A stretch of DNA of 64,000 nt from Enoplolaimus lenunculus (lineage: Eukaryota; Nematoda; Enoplea; Enoplida; Thoracostomopsidae), in NCBI GenBank assembly GCA_030248215.1, contig JASANG010003893.1:1-64000 (forward strand). Reading direction: 5' to 3'. The notes under the pieces were generated by a model, which worked only from the letters and a program-made list of their open reading frames with translations, did no database searches and was not told where the DNA came from. The number at the start of each line of letters is the position of its first letter. Within the stretch, counting starts at the first letter, position 1. A program made the position numbers and the translations under genes. Shown here piece by piece: positions 24,701 to 38,709 of this stretch.

Positions 24701-27689
24701 TGTTTTAGGCTTGAGTAAACTACGCACTAAAGTGGAACTGTCTCAGGGCCAGGATTTTTGCCGGTGCCGGGACTAAGATTATTGTTTGCTACAGTAAAAA
24801 CCCAAGTCATCAAAACGCTCCAAAACTACATATTCGCACGTAAATGAAAAGCGAAATAAATCGCTTGAAGTGTCAGCGTGACATACGATGCTGTTTTCGA
24901 AATCATACAGTCATAGAGTTGATGTTAAAATTACGGTTTGAATTAATTTTTACAGTCAACAATGAGATACGAGTGAAACAGGTGAAAAAATTTTAATAAA
25001 ATCGTCTACTATTTCCGCCCCGGCTCCGGCACTTTCTGGCCCCGGTTCCGGCACTTTCTGGCCCCGGATCCGGCACTTTCCAGCCCCGGTTCCGGCACTT
25101 TCTGGCCCCGGATCCGGCACTTTCTGGCCCCGGTTCCGGCACTTTCTGGCCCCGGATCCGCCGGGACAGCTTTAATGCAAAGTCTGATTACACGGCTGTT
25201 ATAAATTGAACTCACGTTTTGACTGCGGTTGAAACTTTTTGTCATTCTGGGTTTTGGTCGCTGATCTGCTGTGATATTTTATGTCTACACAAAATACAAC
25301 AATGGATGAGGTGAAGTAATTTGATATTTTTGGTCAACTCTGCCGGTAACTTTCATGTGAACCGTGACTGCTTGGAGAACCAGGGAGTCGACGGGGGGCT
25401 GGGAGGGAGGGAGGGTTGGACGATGTTGCCTTTTGAAATTTAGAAACAAACGAGGAAAATATGTTTTTTTCGGTTTTGCAGGCTGAATTAATAACCTGTT
25501 GAATATCGTAGAGGTGATCAAATGGTTCGCAGCGCTCGCAACAAACTTTGATATGAAGTTGTACCGTCACGAAACGAAATATGGTGGTTACGCCTGTGTT
25601 AGCGAACCACCAACCATAGGAATCTTCGGTTGTTTGGTTAAACCTGGCATTTTTATCCCCGTTGAAGTGGTTTCCTGAGCGGTGGCGATGGGGTGTTTTT
25701 ATAAGCGTTCACTGACAGTTGGAAGCGTAGTAATGCGTAGATGGAGTTGAGTTGGAATTCGCGTTGAATTAATATTTGTGTGACAGATGCGTTCAAATAT
25801 TTTTGTATTCGAATTTGAAGTTGGATTTGAATTGGATGCATTTTGGTCGGGTGAGATTAGTTCAAAATTAGCCGAAAAGGCTATAGGTCAGGTGTGTTTG
25901 CTTCAGTTGAAATCGTCAATCCAAACTTACCCATCAAGTCAATTTTTTCAGTCTTTCGTTCAGATCAAAGGCGTATGGTTGTAGCAGCAAGAGGATTTAG
26001 TTGTGAACTGGGTGCAACCGGATTTACAATTTACCGGAACCGGAATTTGAAAAAAAATCATCGGAAACGGAACAGGAATTTGAAAAATCACTGGAAACGG
26101 GACCGGAACCGGAAAATGAAAAAGACACGTCACCGAAAAATTCTACTGGTGATATAAAACGTAGTTGAAGATAAGTATTCAGTTTTTCTGCTGTGTTTTA
26201 GATTTTCATAATCCACGGAAGCGAAATCTACCTTCGATGGTTTGTTTTCGGCGATTGTCAAGGTGTGCATACTGCACTAATTTTTATCGTCATTTTTTTA
26301 GTTAAATGACTAAATTTCCACCTACTAAATTTAAATACCAGAATTTTTAATTCCGGTAAAAATTTACCGGAACCGGAAGGTGATAAAATGCCGGAACCGG
26401 AATTCTGGTTGCACCCTGGATGTGAACACCACCATCTCCCCCCCGCCTTATGATTTTTATTCTTGATTTTGGGAACTTTTGGCAATTGGTGAGCCAGCAA
26501 CCAGCTTCGTTGTGGAGTGTGACCCATGTTTCTGAATTCATGGCTTCGTTGCCTGCCGGGTTCACCCGTAAACCTTTAGGGTATTACGGTAATTGGACAG
26601 CCATGATCGACGACGGTAAGTTTAGTTAGTTTCTGATTACCCTGGCTTGGTTTGGCTTGATGTAACGGAAAAATGAACCATATTTCCAAACTGCATGGGC
26701 GTGGAAGTCCGTTTGATTTATAAATTTGATATTTTTAATAATAAGATAAAATGATACTTAATTCATCTTGATAGTCTAAAATTATATATTAAACATACGT
26801 ATATATTTCCAGCAAATGTTACTACCTCACTAAGAGATTATGGGTATATAATCGTATAAGCGAAGCATCAACCAGTAGTAAATTCATTGCGATAAGTCAA
26901 ATATGATTAGTTCGTTGCAGTTGAAATCGCATACGTCTGGCTCGAATACCAATAATAATGCAGGTATCAGTGGCGTTGAATTAACCAATCGCGTTGCTGC
27001 TCAGCAAAATTCAGTTGTTGCGGTTGTTGAGGGGGATAAGATGACCGCTGTAGGGACGCCATGGTCGTTGCGAGGCAACAACACTAGTGATCATGTAGCG
27101 ATGAAGTCTTCCGGTGATGAAGGAATGATGAGTGGTGGTGGTGGTGGTAGTGGTAAATCGATGCGGCTATCGTCAAGTGTTCGGCGACAGCGACAGTCGC
27201 CAACGATGCTGGTTAGACACGGATCGGCACCTGTGGCGTTGAAAGATCACAGTCAGGGTAGTGGTGTGGTAGCGTCGCCGGCAGCTACTGGAAACAGTAG
27301 GCTGCGGTCGATGGTAAGAACTAGTGTCAGCTTTTATCGGCCTCCATCATCGGGTACCACAGATCCGGAAGGTAAAGGTGGCGATGGTGATAACGGCAAC
27401 GGAAAGAGTGGTGGTAACCTAGTGATAGACGCTGCCAATCGCGATCGCAAAGGTGTGGCTGGTAGTAGAGCGGATAATTCTGTTGCTGATGGTGCTGGTG
27501 CGCGGGGTTTTGCGGCGACCGCTACTGGATATAAAGGATTGTCGTCGGCGATTCCGGTGGTGGTTGCTGGACGGAGCAGCGGTGTCAGGGGTAGCGAAGC
27601 GAAGCAAGCGGAACCAATGTGTGAGATTGTGCGAGATCAATTGATTCAACAACAACCACCGCATCAGCCACAACAGCAGCAGCAGCAGC

Positions 27690-27720
<31 letters not shown>

Positions 27721-27764
27721 GCAACAACAACAACAACAACAACAGCAACAACAACAACAACAGC

Positions 27765-27801
<37 letters not shown>

Positions 27802-27803
27802 GC

Positions 27804-27900
<97 letters not shown>

Positions 27901-30900
27901 GCAACAATCACAACAGCTTATGTACCGTCGACGACGCCAACAACAAACGCGACAAGAGAGTACAGTATCGACGTGCAGTAGCAGCGGAAGCACAACAGGC
28001 TGCGACGGCAGTGGCATCAGTGGCGGTGTCGGTGCAAGCATTGTCAGTTGTGACTCCGGCTATGCGTCGTTACTCGCCGGTCCAGCTGCAGCATCCACAG
28101 CGATGTTGTCGACGCCATCGACGGCTGCGCCTACCGCAACTCCTGGAGTGTTGACTTCGTCGGCTGCTGGTGCGACGACGCCTGTAACGACTTGTTGTTG
28201 GTCGTCGGCGTCGATATCTCAACAGCATCGTGGATCGCTGGGAAGTGGTGGCAGCGTCGCCGGTGGCGAAACTGCTGGCACCGCAACCGTTATAACGAGA
28301 CGTGGAAGCGGTCTTGCGATGCCGACGACCAGTAGAACGGCGTACCATCGACGCGGTAGCTGGATGCATTCACCGCGCAACGCCACTGGAATCTATCCGT
28401 ATTCGTTTGCGCCAGCTCCGTTGGCGTCAAGCACAACCCAGTCGCCGCAGGCGATGTCGTCGACGTACAACGCTGCGATGATTCGCAGTTTGTCCGAGTC
28501 GAAATCGTTCGCCGGAGCGACTGCGTTGCTGTTGTTGCAAGCTCAAAGCGGCAGCAGCAGCGGACCTCTGACCTCCGTGGCGCCGCCAAGATGTTACGCT
28601 TTGAGTCGTGGCGGCAGACGGCTGGCGTCGTTTAGTCGGGTACGTCGCGTGGCTGTAAGCAGAACGAATTGGGCTTTGGGATATATGTTTAGTGGGTTTT
28701 TATGTATTTGCTTGGTTGTTGTGTTTTTTACGCTTTGTTTTTTGTTTGATTTTTCTGTTTGTTTGTTTGTTTGTTTGTTTGTTTGTTTTTTGGGCTGTAG
28801 ATTTATTTAGGAGAAGAATGGCACGAGGAAACAAGTAAATCGTGGTTGCGGTAAAGATCGGTGCTAACTTTAAGTTTAACATTTCACGTTGTTCGGATGC
28901 GGAAAGTTTCGTTAATTCCTATTCAAAATGAGTTCCTTAATCCGGTTTGTTGTGATACGTTGCATAAATATTCTGCATCATTTATCTATTAATTTGTTTT
29001 CGACGAGTTAACTTATCAATAATTGATGGTAGTTCAGCTTTACAGAACCAAAAATCATCGTCAATTTGTTCATGTGACGTTTTTGAAAATTGTTGCAAAC
29101 CAACAGACACCCTAACTCAATATTAAATTTGTCAGTACTAATTATCCATACTGTCACAAAATTTCTAGGTACGCTTCCGATTACAATTCTAGTATTCATT
29201 GGCTGTTCCGATTCCAGTGTAATCCAGTTTCCAGTTCCGCTTGAATGAACCGGAACAGGAATAGGAACCGGAATCTGAAATAATTTTTATTATCAAATTA
29301 GTGTTGAACTTTTCAGAAAACTTGCCAAAAACGGCTTAAACAAATTTTCAGCAATGTCATCATCGATTTTTGCGGAAACACAACCGGAACAGTTTACGAA
29401 CAAAATTGAAGTAATTGGAAAAACGCTCATATCGAAATAACAAGTTTTGTAAAGACAGTTTTAAATATTTAAATGATTATGCAAAATTTGCCACAAAAGC
29501 TGGAAAAATTCCGGTTCATGCATCTTTGAATGCAGGAACAGGAAGAGGAATTCGAATTTTTGCAAGAATTCCGGTTGTACCCTGATATATATTTCACTGC
29601 TGTGTTGTTTGTCAGTAGTTTGTTATAGTATTTACATACTGCGACTTTGCTTACTTTGAGGTATATTTAGTTTTTGGCAAAACAACTACTGATGTCTGTA
29701 TTAATGAGCGTTGATGAAAATATATTTAAATCACGTAGGCAAGTTGGTGTATGTTGGTCTCGAATACAGGGTTGGTCGCTCAAAGTTTGGCTCAGGGGTG
29801 ACGTATATTTGAGACAGATGGCAGTTAAAAGTCTTCTGATGTTCCGGCAGAACGAGTCGAGTTCTCTCGGTTATCACGCCGCGGTTGGTTAAATATGTTA
29901 AAGTAAAGTATATAATTTAGTATGTTTAATATTATGTATATTATACATTTATGTGTAATTTTAAATTATTATTATTATATATATACGAGTAATAAAGTTA
30001 AGTAATATATCATCTTTGCAAATATTTGGTGTAGGTGAAACGTTTCAAGTATAAACATGATGTGTCCCCCCTAACGCCACCGTAATGGACGTGTCTCCCC
30101 CCTAACGCTACCGTAATGGACGTGCCCCCCAACACCACCGTAATGGACCTGCCCCCCTAACACCACCGTGATGGACGTGCTCCCCTCCCTAACACCACGG
30201 TACTGGACTTGCCCCCCTAACACCACCGTGATGGACGTGCCCCCCTAACACCACCGTGATGGACGTGCCCCCCCTAACGCGCCACCTTAATGAACGTGCC
30301 CCCCTCATAACGCCTCCGTGATGGACGTGCCGTTTAAAATTCGATCATATTTGCTGGGACGATATGTTAGTGTGGTTAGATTTGCGTAGATTTGCATGCC
30401 CCCCCACCCCCACACTTAAAATTTCTCAGTGCCCCTCGAGTGTGAATGTGTGTGTTTTTTGAGGGGGACGCGCTTGGTAATAATGTGTGTCACATGCAGT
30501 AACGCTAAACTCACACGTAAATGCAGTTGCGATTAGCGTTAGTAAATGCATTAACGCTGCGCAGTTGCAATTTCGCCTCAAAATCTAACGCTGCCCTCGT
30601 TGTTTCAGTATTAACGCTAAGAGAGTTAATGTGTGATGATCGCTAAATTTAATACGTCACCGTTGTGCTCGTTTTATAGTAAACAATTTCGTCTCGTCCC
30701 CCCCCCCAGGAGGCTGTCGGGTTCAAGCTTTGTTGGGGGTTGGGTAATAGTGCGTATCAGTGTTGACAGAGACTTGGCCAGGCGTAAAGATCCGTCGTAT
30801 AAGCATTTTTTGGGTATTATTCCAGTTATGCTGCGGTGAAAATTAACGTCTGTTAATTGGTAACGAATTTCTGGCTGATGCCTGTTACAGGAGTTTGGGT

Positions 30901-33900
30901 TTCTTTGCCTCAGTTCTACCCAAGAGTGGATGATCCCTTGAATAAGAGTATGCAAAACGCCTTGTTGTGCATGGAACTAAATCTACCAGCACTCGTTGCG
31001 TTTTGATCCTACCCCCCTCATTTTTTGGGGAGGGGGGTCAATTTTACGTTCATTACACGTGTATCCGCCAGCCAACACCGGAAATATAATCGAACCACTT
31101 TTCAGTATATGAAAACAGCACATGAATTTCAGCATTTATGAAGATTTTGACCCCCCCCCCAAAAAAAATAAGGGGGGTAAGCCAAAAATGCAACGCGCGC
31201 TGGGTACATTTTTTCTACATCGAATGTACCCAGTTGCATACTCTTGGTAAAGGGAATCATGCACTGTTGGTTCTACCAAGAGTGGATGATCACTCTAACA
31301 ATAGTGTGCAACTACCGAAATTTGTGTGGTACAAAATGTATGTACCACCGGGCGTTGCATTTTTGGCCGACCCCCCTTATTTAGCGGGGGTATTTGATGT
31401 TTGAAACGTAGAATGCGCATGCTATTAAAATTATAAACGGGGTTAGTTTAGAACTGCAATATTTCAAGGTGTGAAATTGAAAAATTGTTAAACTTGACCT
31501 GTCCCCCTTAAATAAGGGATATGGGGGTGCGGGGCGCAGGCCGAAAACGCAACGCGTGCCGGGTACATTCTTTTGTACGCAGAATGTACTCAGTTGCACA
31601 CTCTTGTTATAAAGAGTGATCATCCACTCTTGGTTCTACCTTAGTAGTAAAGTATTTGATTCGACATTTGTGTTTATTTTACATTTTTGTGGTTCACTTT
31701 TTTGTTGTTTTGATGCCGTTGTTTAACACCATAAGTGGCGATTGACTCGGAAAATAGTTGGATGGGTCCTTTCTGCAGATTGCATAACTGGAACCGGATA
31801 TCCGGTTCTTTTCTGTATCGCGTCGTTGGTCGTTTCTGGGTAGTGTCATTGGTCCGTTCGTCTGTACGTGCGGGTCAGGGTGCAACCGGAATTCCGGTTC
31901 CGCCATTTTTTCGCCTTCAGTTTCGATAAATTTTTACCGGAGTGAAAAATTCCGGTATTAAAATTTGGTCGGTGGAAATTAAGATATTTTACTGAAAAAT
32001 GACGATATAAATTTAATAATTTGATTACTGTAGTATGCAAACGTTGACAATGGCCGAAAATAAATCATCGAAGGTAGATTTCGCTTCTGTGGATTATGAA
32101 AATGTAAAATACAGCAGATAAAGTAAACACCTATTTCTAACTAGGGTTATATCACCAATAATATTGCAAAAAAGAAAATTGAAATAATGTTTTTCGATGG
32201 CATGTATTTTTCATTTTACGGTTGCGTTTCCGGCCATTTTTTCAAATTCCGGTTACGATAAATTGTAATTCCGGTTGCACCCTGATGCGGGTTGTAAACA
32301 ATATGTACCTAAAATCAGCCTTGTGGTGCTGTTTTTGTCAGTATCATTTGAAGGTATACATATATTATGTCTATAATGCATTTAGATGTCTATATTTTGC
32401 CGACCACGTACTGTCCCACCAGGACGGCGCCACGTTTTGTGTCTTCGTTTCACTGGTTTAACGGTTTGATTAAATTTACCAGTTTGACTCTAGAAAAGAT
32501 ATCATTTGTGTATGTTGAATTCGTAGCTGTCCATTGTGGGTAGGCATTAAAGCTAATAGTTTGGTTGGGCTGTGTCCGGTATATTGTAGGTTACAGATTG
32601 GTAGGGTTCGAACGGACGTCTTCTAAAATGAACCTAAACGTTGATGGTAAGTGACAATGGTGTATAGATTGACCTTTTCGGAGTTAGCCAGCCTAATTTT
32701 AGGTTTGGACTACGGGAGTGGACGCTAGTTTGAAGGGTAGTGCAGTTTATTGCGATTTGTAGATGTATTTATATATTTAATAGGTTTAAGGTGGTTGTTT
32801 TATATGTAAGACATATTGTGTAATTGTATATGTAGTATGTAGTTTATTTATATTTATTGTTCTAGATACCACCTATGGAAACTGTATACGAATTGAATTA
32901 AGGTTGTCTGAATAATGGGGGTTGATGAAGGCAGTGAAATCTATGAAAATGGCTTTTTAGGTATATTTCTGGTTCAGGTTTGTGGATTGTTTTTTTGATT
33001 GTTTTGACCAGAATAAGACGTAGCGTTTCTGGTTCGTTGGTATCTCTTGGTTAATGTGTTATTTAGGCAATTAGAAATTCAACATTGGGCAGTGTGTTGG
33101 AGCAGGGATGTGAGGTTTAGGCGAGTCTCAATGTTTGGGCTGGTTTCGGTCGGTTTTGTTTTTTCTGAGTCTTCAGTAGGTTTGCAAACTGAGACCAAAA
33201 GAAAAAACAAATTACAGTTTAAAGTTTCATTGTGCGATTCAATAGAACTAAGGTTAGATTGCTAACACAAACAGTTGCTGGACAGTGGTTGGGTTTCTGA
33301 AATCTTACATAAGTGTTTACTTAAGTTATACTTTACGCAATTATTTAATTCGCCGACTTACGGAAATACTTAAATTTTCGAGCACAAACAAATAAACGGC
33401 AAATGTCAGCCTTTGTCGTAACAAGAAAGTAATTGTTTTGCTGTATATTAAGAAGGCACCACGAGTCTACAATTTCAATTTGACCAAGGGTAGTATACCG
33501 GAATGGTAAATTTGTAATCTGTCAAATTTAGTCAGCGACTTGAGTATTTACTTAACTTAAGTACTCTCTTAATAACGACGAAATGGTTAAGTAATTACTT
33601 AACACGAACTTAAGTACTAAATCGTACTTAAGTAGGGATTTGGAAACCCAGTCACTGTGAGCTAAATAGGCATACGTATGTATAAAATAAGACTCTTTAG
33701 TTCAAGTATTTCCGGTTGTTGTGGAATGGAAGAAGAATCTGTAGAGTACTTCTTAACGAAATGTTCGGTTTATAGCGAAGTTCGGTATATACAGTCTACA
33801 GATCATACAGACAGGGTGCAACCGGAATTACAATTTACCGGAACCGGAATTTGAAAATTTGACCGGAACCGGAACCGGAAAGTGAAAAATGGATTTCACC

Positions 33901-36900
33901 AAAAATTTCATTTTAATCGTATTTTTTGCTCTATTATTTGTGAAATAACCTTAGTCGAACATAGGCATTTATTTTATTTGTTGTATTTTAGATTTTCGTC
34001 GTCGACTGAAGTGAAATCCACCATCAATGGCTTATATTCGGAGTACAAGTGGCTTTCAAAAGAGATTCCTAAAAATTAGCAAAGTTAAGAAAACGGCCAA
34101 ATTATAATACCGGAATTTTTAAATCCGGTAAAAATTTACCGGAACCGGAACCGGAAGGTGAAAAAATGCCGGAACCGGAACCGGAATTCCGGTTGCACCC
34201 TGCATACAGACTATAAATAAAATTGACAATAACATAAAGAAACTGAATAGGTTCATAACAGAGTCAGTAAGATTTTAATTTAGACTTTAATTTAGTTATC
34301 CTAGTTTCCAAAGACTGTGTAACGGGCCAAAATGTGTCCGAATACCTCAAGGTTTCTGTCAATGGATGTCTGTCTATCCATCGAGATCGCACTTCATTGG
34401 TTTGGAGATTAGGTATCGGATTAGGGAGATGTTTGTTCTTTTAATTATGTGGTTTCGGTTACATTATAATGGTTGCTCCAATCGGTATTCAATTCACGGT
34501 GGCAACAAAGGTTCGGATTCGGTCAAAGCGTAGATTCGGTGCCACCCTTGTTCAGTTTCATAGTCTGGTTGGTTTAATCAGAGTGCATGATACCCTTTAC
34601 CAAGAGTATGCAACTGGGTACATTCTATGCAGAAAAAATGTACCCAGCGCGCGTTGCATTTTTGGCTTACCCCCCTTATTTTTTTGGGGGGGGGGGGTCA
34701 AAATCTTCATAAATGCTGAATTCATGTGCTGTTTTCATATACTGAAAAGTGGTTCGATTATATTTTCGGTGTTGGCTGGCGGATACACGTGTAATGAACG
34801 TAAAATTGACCCCCCTCCCCAAAAAATGAGGGGGGTAGGATCAAAACGCAACGAGTGCTGGTAGATTTAGTTCCATGCACAACAAGGCGTTTTGCATACT
34901 CTTGTTTAAGGGATCATCCACTCTTGGTTTAATCAAGAGTGCGTGATACAATAACTTGTTATATTTATAAAATATTTTTGTTTCGGGTCACAAATCTTAA
35001 AACTGAGGTCGGGCACGAAATATTATATTAACGTTTAAATGTTATACGGCTGGCATTGCGTTGATATTCTGAAACAAATGAGAGATATAAATGAAATTTG
35101 CAACATGCAAGATTCGGATTCGGCAAATCTCCAATGGATTCGGATTTGGATTCATTCAAATCGTGGATTCGATGTCACCCTGATGAGGATGCAACCGAAA
35201 TTATACAATACCGGAAATGGCACAAATTTTTCGCAATACACAATCAGACAATTTTACATAAAATAAGTTGGAATAATATGCCAATTGTTCTTAAATTTTC
35301 GAATGAAAAAATTTTCAATATCGAAAATTCCGGAAAATTTCGGTGAAAAAATACCCGATTTATTACCGGAATCGGATAGTGAAAAATACCAGATTTCCCT
35401 GCCGGAACCGGAATTCCGGTTGCACTCTGACCCTGATGTATATATACGCAAACACTGTATAGGGAATGCATGGCTATTTGAAAAATCCTTATTTTCAGAT
35501 TTAATTAAGCGTTCAATTATTGTGCATTTTGTATGTTTGTGTTTTGTTTTATTTTAAAGGTTCAGGCTCCAGTGCAAATGTGGTTTTGGGGTTTCTTAAT
35601 CAACGCATTCATGTATACAAAATATCCGTTTTTTTAAAATTCATTTTTGAGTTGCTGATTTGACCAAAATAAGTTGAATTTTGGTTTTTGGTTCTTGGTT
35701 CTGGACGCCAAAAAACTGATTCCATTTGGCCGCATCGAATGTGTATATGATTTTACTGCGTTCTGTGGTTCAGTGGCTGGAGATAGCTAACGAAGTTATA
35801 TTCGACGAGAAGGTTGCGGGTTCGAACCTCAGGTGTTGGCATTCGTGGGTTTCGCTTGTGTTTTTGTTGTTTTGTTGTGTTTCTGTTTAGGATTAAGCGC
35901 AATCTGAAATGTTTTTTGTGTTTACATTACTGTATCGATCTATATTATTATTTTATTTAAGCGGAAACGCTCCACATGCGTATTTTGGGCAACTTTCCAG
36001 CATTAACTTTGTTTACAATAATTTGTTACGAAGTACACGTGATTGTTGTATGAAAAGCAAATGTGCAAGGAAATTTTTGCGCTATCGCTGACTTTTGCGT
36101 ATTGCGCAAAGCTGGCAGACCAGTTATTGTTAAAGCTGAAACGCTTCATATACGTATTTTAAGCAAAATTCCAGCCATTTTTGGTTACACGCGTGGTATG
36201 CAAATTAGTTAGCTTGATGCCGGGGTTGCTAATGCTGCAACTATTTTGACGAGGTTAACGTGATTGCTAAGTAGCAGGGTTCCAACCGGAAGTAAATTTT
36301 GTCGGAATCGGAATCAAATTTTTTTGTCGGAACCGGAATCGGAATTCCGTTGGAACCCTGCTAAGTAGTAACTTGTGATATGTGGATACGATCTTGAAAA
36401 TATCGGTTCAGATATTAATTAAAACAATTTATTCGGGTTGTTTGTGTCGAATTCACTTGAAGTTCCTTGTTTGTGCGTTTTCGCCGTGTCACTCACTGAT
36501 TTGCTAGGCGTCAATGGCAGATGGAGCGTTCATGCGTTGTAGCCCGGTGCCCTAATAACTTAACGGTGCGTTGTTCAATTTGGTCAAACGTCTAAGTTGC
36601 CCTTGGAATGGAAACATGTGATGATTTACGTTGATATTTGACTCAAAACATTTTAAAACTAGTACTCAACAACCAGGGTCGAACCGGATATGCGGATCCG
36701 GCACCAAAATCGACATCCGGATCATGCTCCGGTATTCTGCGCGTTGCCGGATACTGAAAAGTAAAACTGAACTCGATTAAATTTAATGAGTTACGACCCA
36801 AATCGTAATGTTTCGACCGAGTGGCTTTTGTGTTCAAAGTAACAGAAATAACAAAATGTCAGGAGTCCCAGTTAATTAATGTTAGAATTTTTTAAATGCA

Positions 36901-38653
36901 AAATATTAATAAATTAAACTGGTGTGATTAACGCCAAAATATCCGGTTTTTGGTTGTTTTTAGTATCCGGTAATATGCGGTTCTCAACTCCAATCATTAT
37001 CATCTGTTATGTTGTTCGTAGACGGTGCGATGCTTCTGTAGTAAATATTGAAGACGAGCAAATAGAAATGGTTGAATAAATTACACCGATGACAATTGTT
37101 CAGAATTTTACACTGTTGCACACTTAGTGTAAGCAACACTTTAGCTCATGGTGGAATTATAGGATCAAATTCAAAATTAATGTAGATTTTAGGCGTTAGC
37201 GTTGCGGCATGCTTTTGTTGACATCCGGCGCCGTCCGCGTTACCCGTACGGAGCCGTCCGTAATTCGTACGGAGCCGTCCGTTACCCGTACGGAGCCGTC
37301 CGTTACCCGTACGGAGACGTCCGTTACCCATACGGAGCTGTCCGTTAGCCGTACGGAGCTGTCCGTTTCCCATACGGAGCCGTCCGTTACCCGTACGGAG
37401 CTGTCCGTAATTCGTACGGCGCCGTCCGTTACCCGTACGGAGCCGTCCGTTACCCGTAAGTAGCCGTCCGTAATCCGTACGGCGCCGTCCGTAATCCGTA
37501 CGGCGCCGTCCGACACCGTCCGTCAGTATACGGTATCATACGTGTGTAATTTGCGTACGATGATAACGCGCACGTTGACAGACGGTGACGGACGGGTGAC
37601 GGATGGCGCAGCACGACGAATACAGCGCCACACTTACTGGTTCTTCGGATGGTGTCGGTTCGATGTGCTGTTACATCATTGGCCTGTTGGCGATACCGTT
37701 TGAGGTTGAAGACCAAACGTCAGCGATTGTTGACAGTTGCTATACGCTGATGAGAGTCGTTCGACCTTTGTCACAGAGTTCACTGTTTTGTATAGGCCAG
37801 GGAGCGACTGGATATCCGGTTCCGGTTTATTATCCGGCATCCGTATCCGTTCCTGGTATCCGGTATAAACTTACCGGTTACCGGATGTTTGTGGTTTCAA
37901 ATTTCGCAGGACTCAAATACTTGCAACAGTGTACAAATTTAGATCCTATATTCGGTTAACATCCGGCTCCGGTTCCGGTACAAAATTCACTATTCGGCTC
38001 CGGTTTCGGTACAAAATTCACTATCCGGTTGCGGTATCCGGTAAAATTAATATCCGGTCGATCCTTGGTATAGGCATGATTTGATTTCAGAGTCCCAGTC
38101 CTTCGATTAGCACCGTCTCGTGTCCTGAATACGGCGATATCACGGATAAACTACAACGACTCGAACACGAACGTCAAAGTCTATCCTTACAGGTGAGCGT
38201 ATGCGTTGAATCGTTGTAGCACAGATTTCGTTGAATTTTCAAAGTTGTCGTTGCACACCTTTTTTCTTAATTCAACGAGAGTTTTTTGATGGGATTTTTT
38301 GACTTTCAGTGTGGTTTTTTAAATAAAATGGCTTTTCTCATTAAAGCCCGATTCGCAGCTGCAACTCGCACGAAATACTTGCAGCAGCAAGCATTTTCAA
38401 ACGAACATTTCGATTGACCAATCAAAATGCAGGTACAAGAAATTCAAGCGACTTGCGACTGCGTTCACTGGTGCGAATTAAATTCAATTGCATGAATTCC
38501 AGTGAATAATTTGCAGTTGCAAGAACTTCAAAGCTGCGTTGTGACCAAACCTGCATATGCAAGTTGCAGTTGCAAGTTTTTGCTGCAAAAAATTTGCACG
38601 TGTGAATGAGGTTTTACGTTCGAAAAGACATATAATTACGTACATATGTATTT

Positions 38654-38709
<56 letters not shown>

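Larger units (their letters stand above)
12064..38090 (+). other. 26-kb third intron, with an alternative first exon
   Basis: No constitutive exon is supported here. The intron contains many MITEs, the 34-bp and 26-bp arrays, (TTG)n and an alternative first exon at 26903-28639. Stretches without anything I can name: 15500-16580, 22290-22660, 25170-26000, 29600-30050, 32300-33280 and 35560-36270 (apart from the tRNA-like copy). Confidence 0.7.

Noticed and set aside
27419-28041. Minus-strand poly-Leu, poly-Val and poly-Cys frames
   Set aside because: They are the complement of the glutamine-coding (CAA)n tract; the plus strand has the better gene evidence.
28640-28810. Extension of the alternative exon into a membrane-like C-terminus
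   Set aside because: A consensus donor precedes it in the right phase and the hydrophobic part is mostly (TTTG)n reading.
37146-37516. Repetitive frames of alternating Val-Thr-Asp-Gly or Arg-Thr-Glu-Pro type
   Set aside because: They follow from the 21-bp period of the CCGTACGG array, which keeps frames open on both strands; no independent support.
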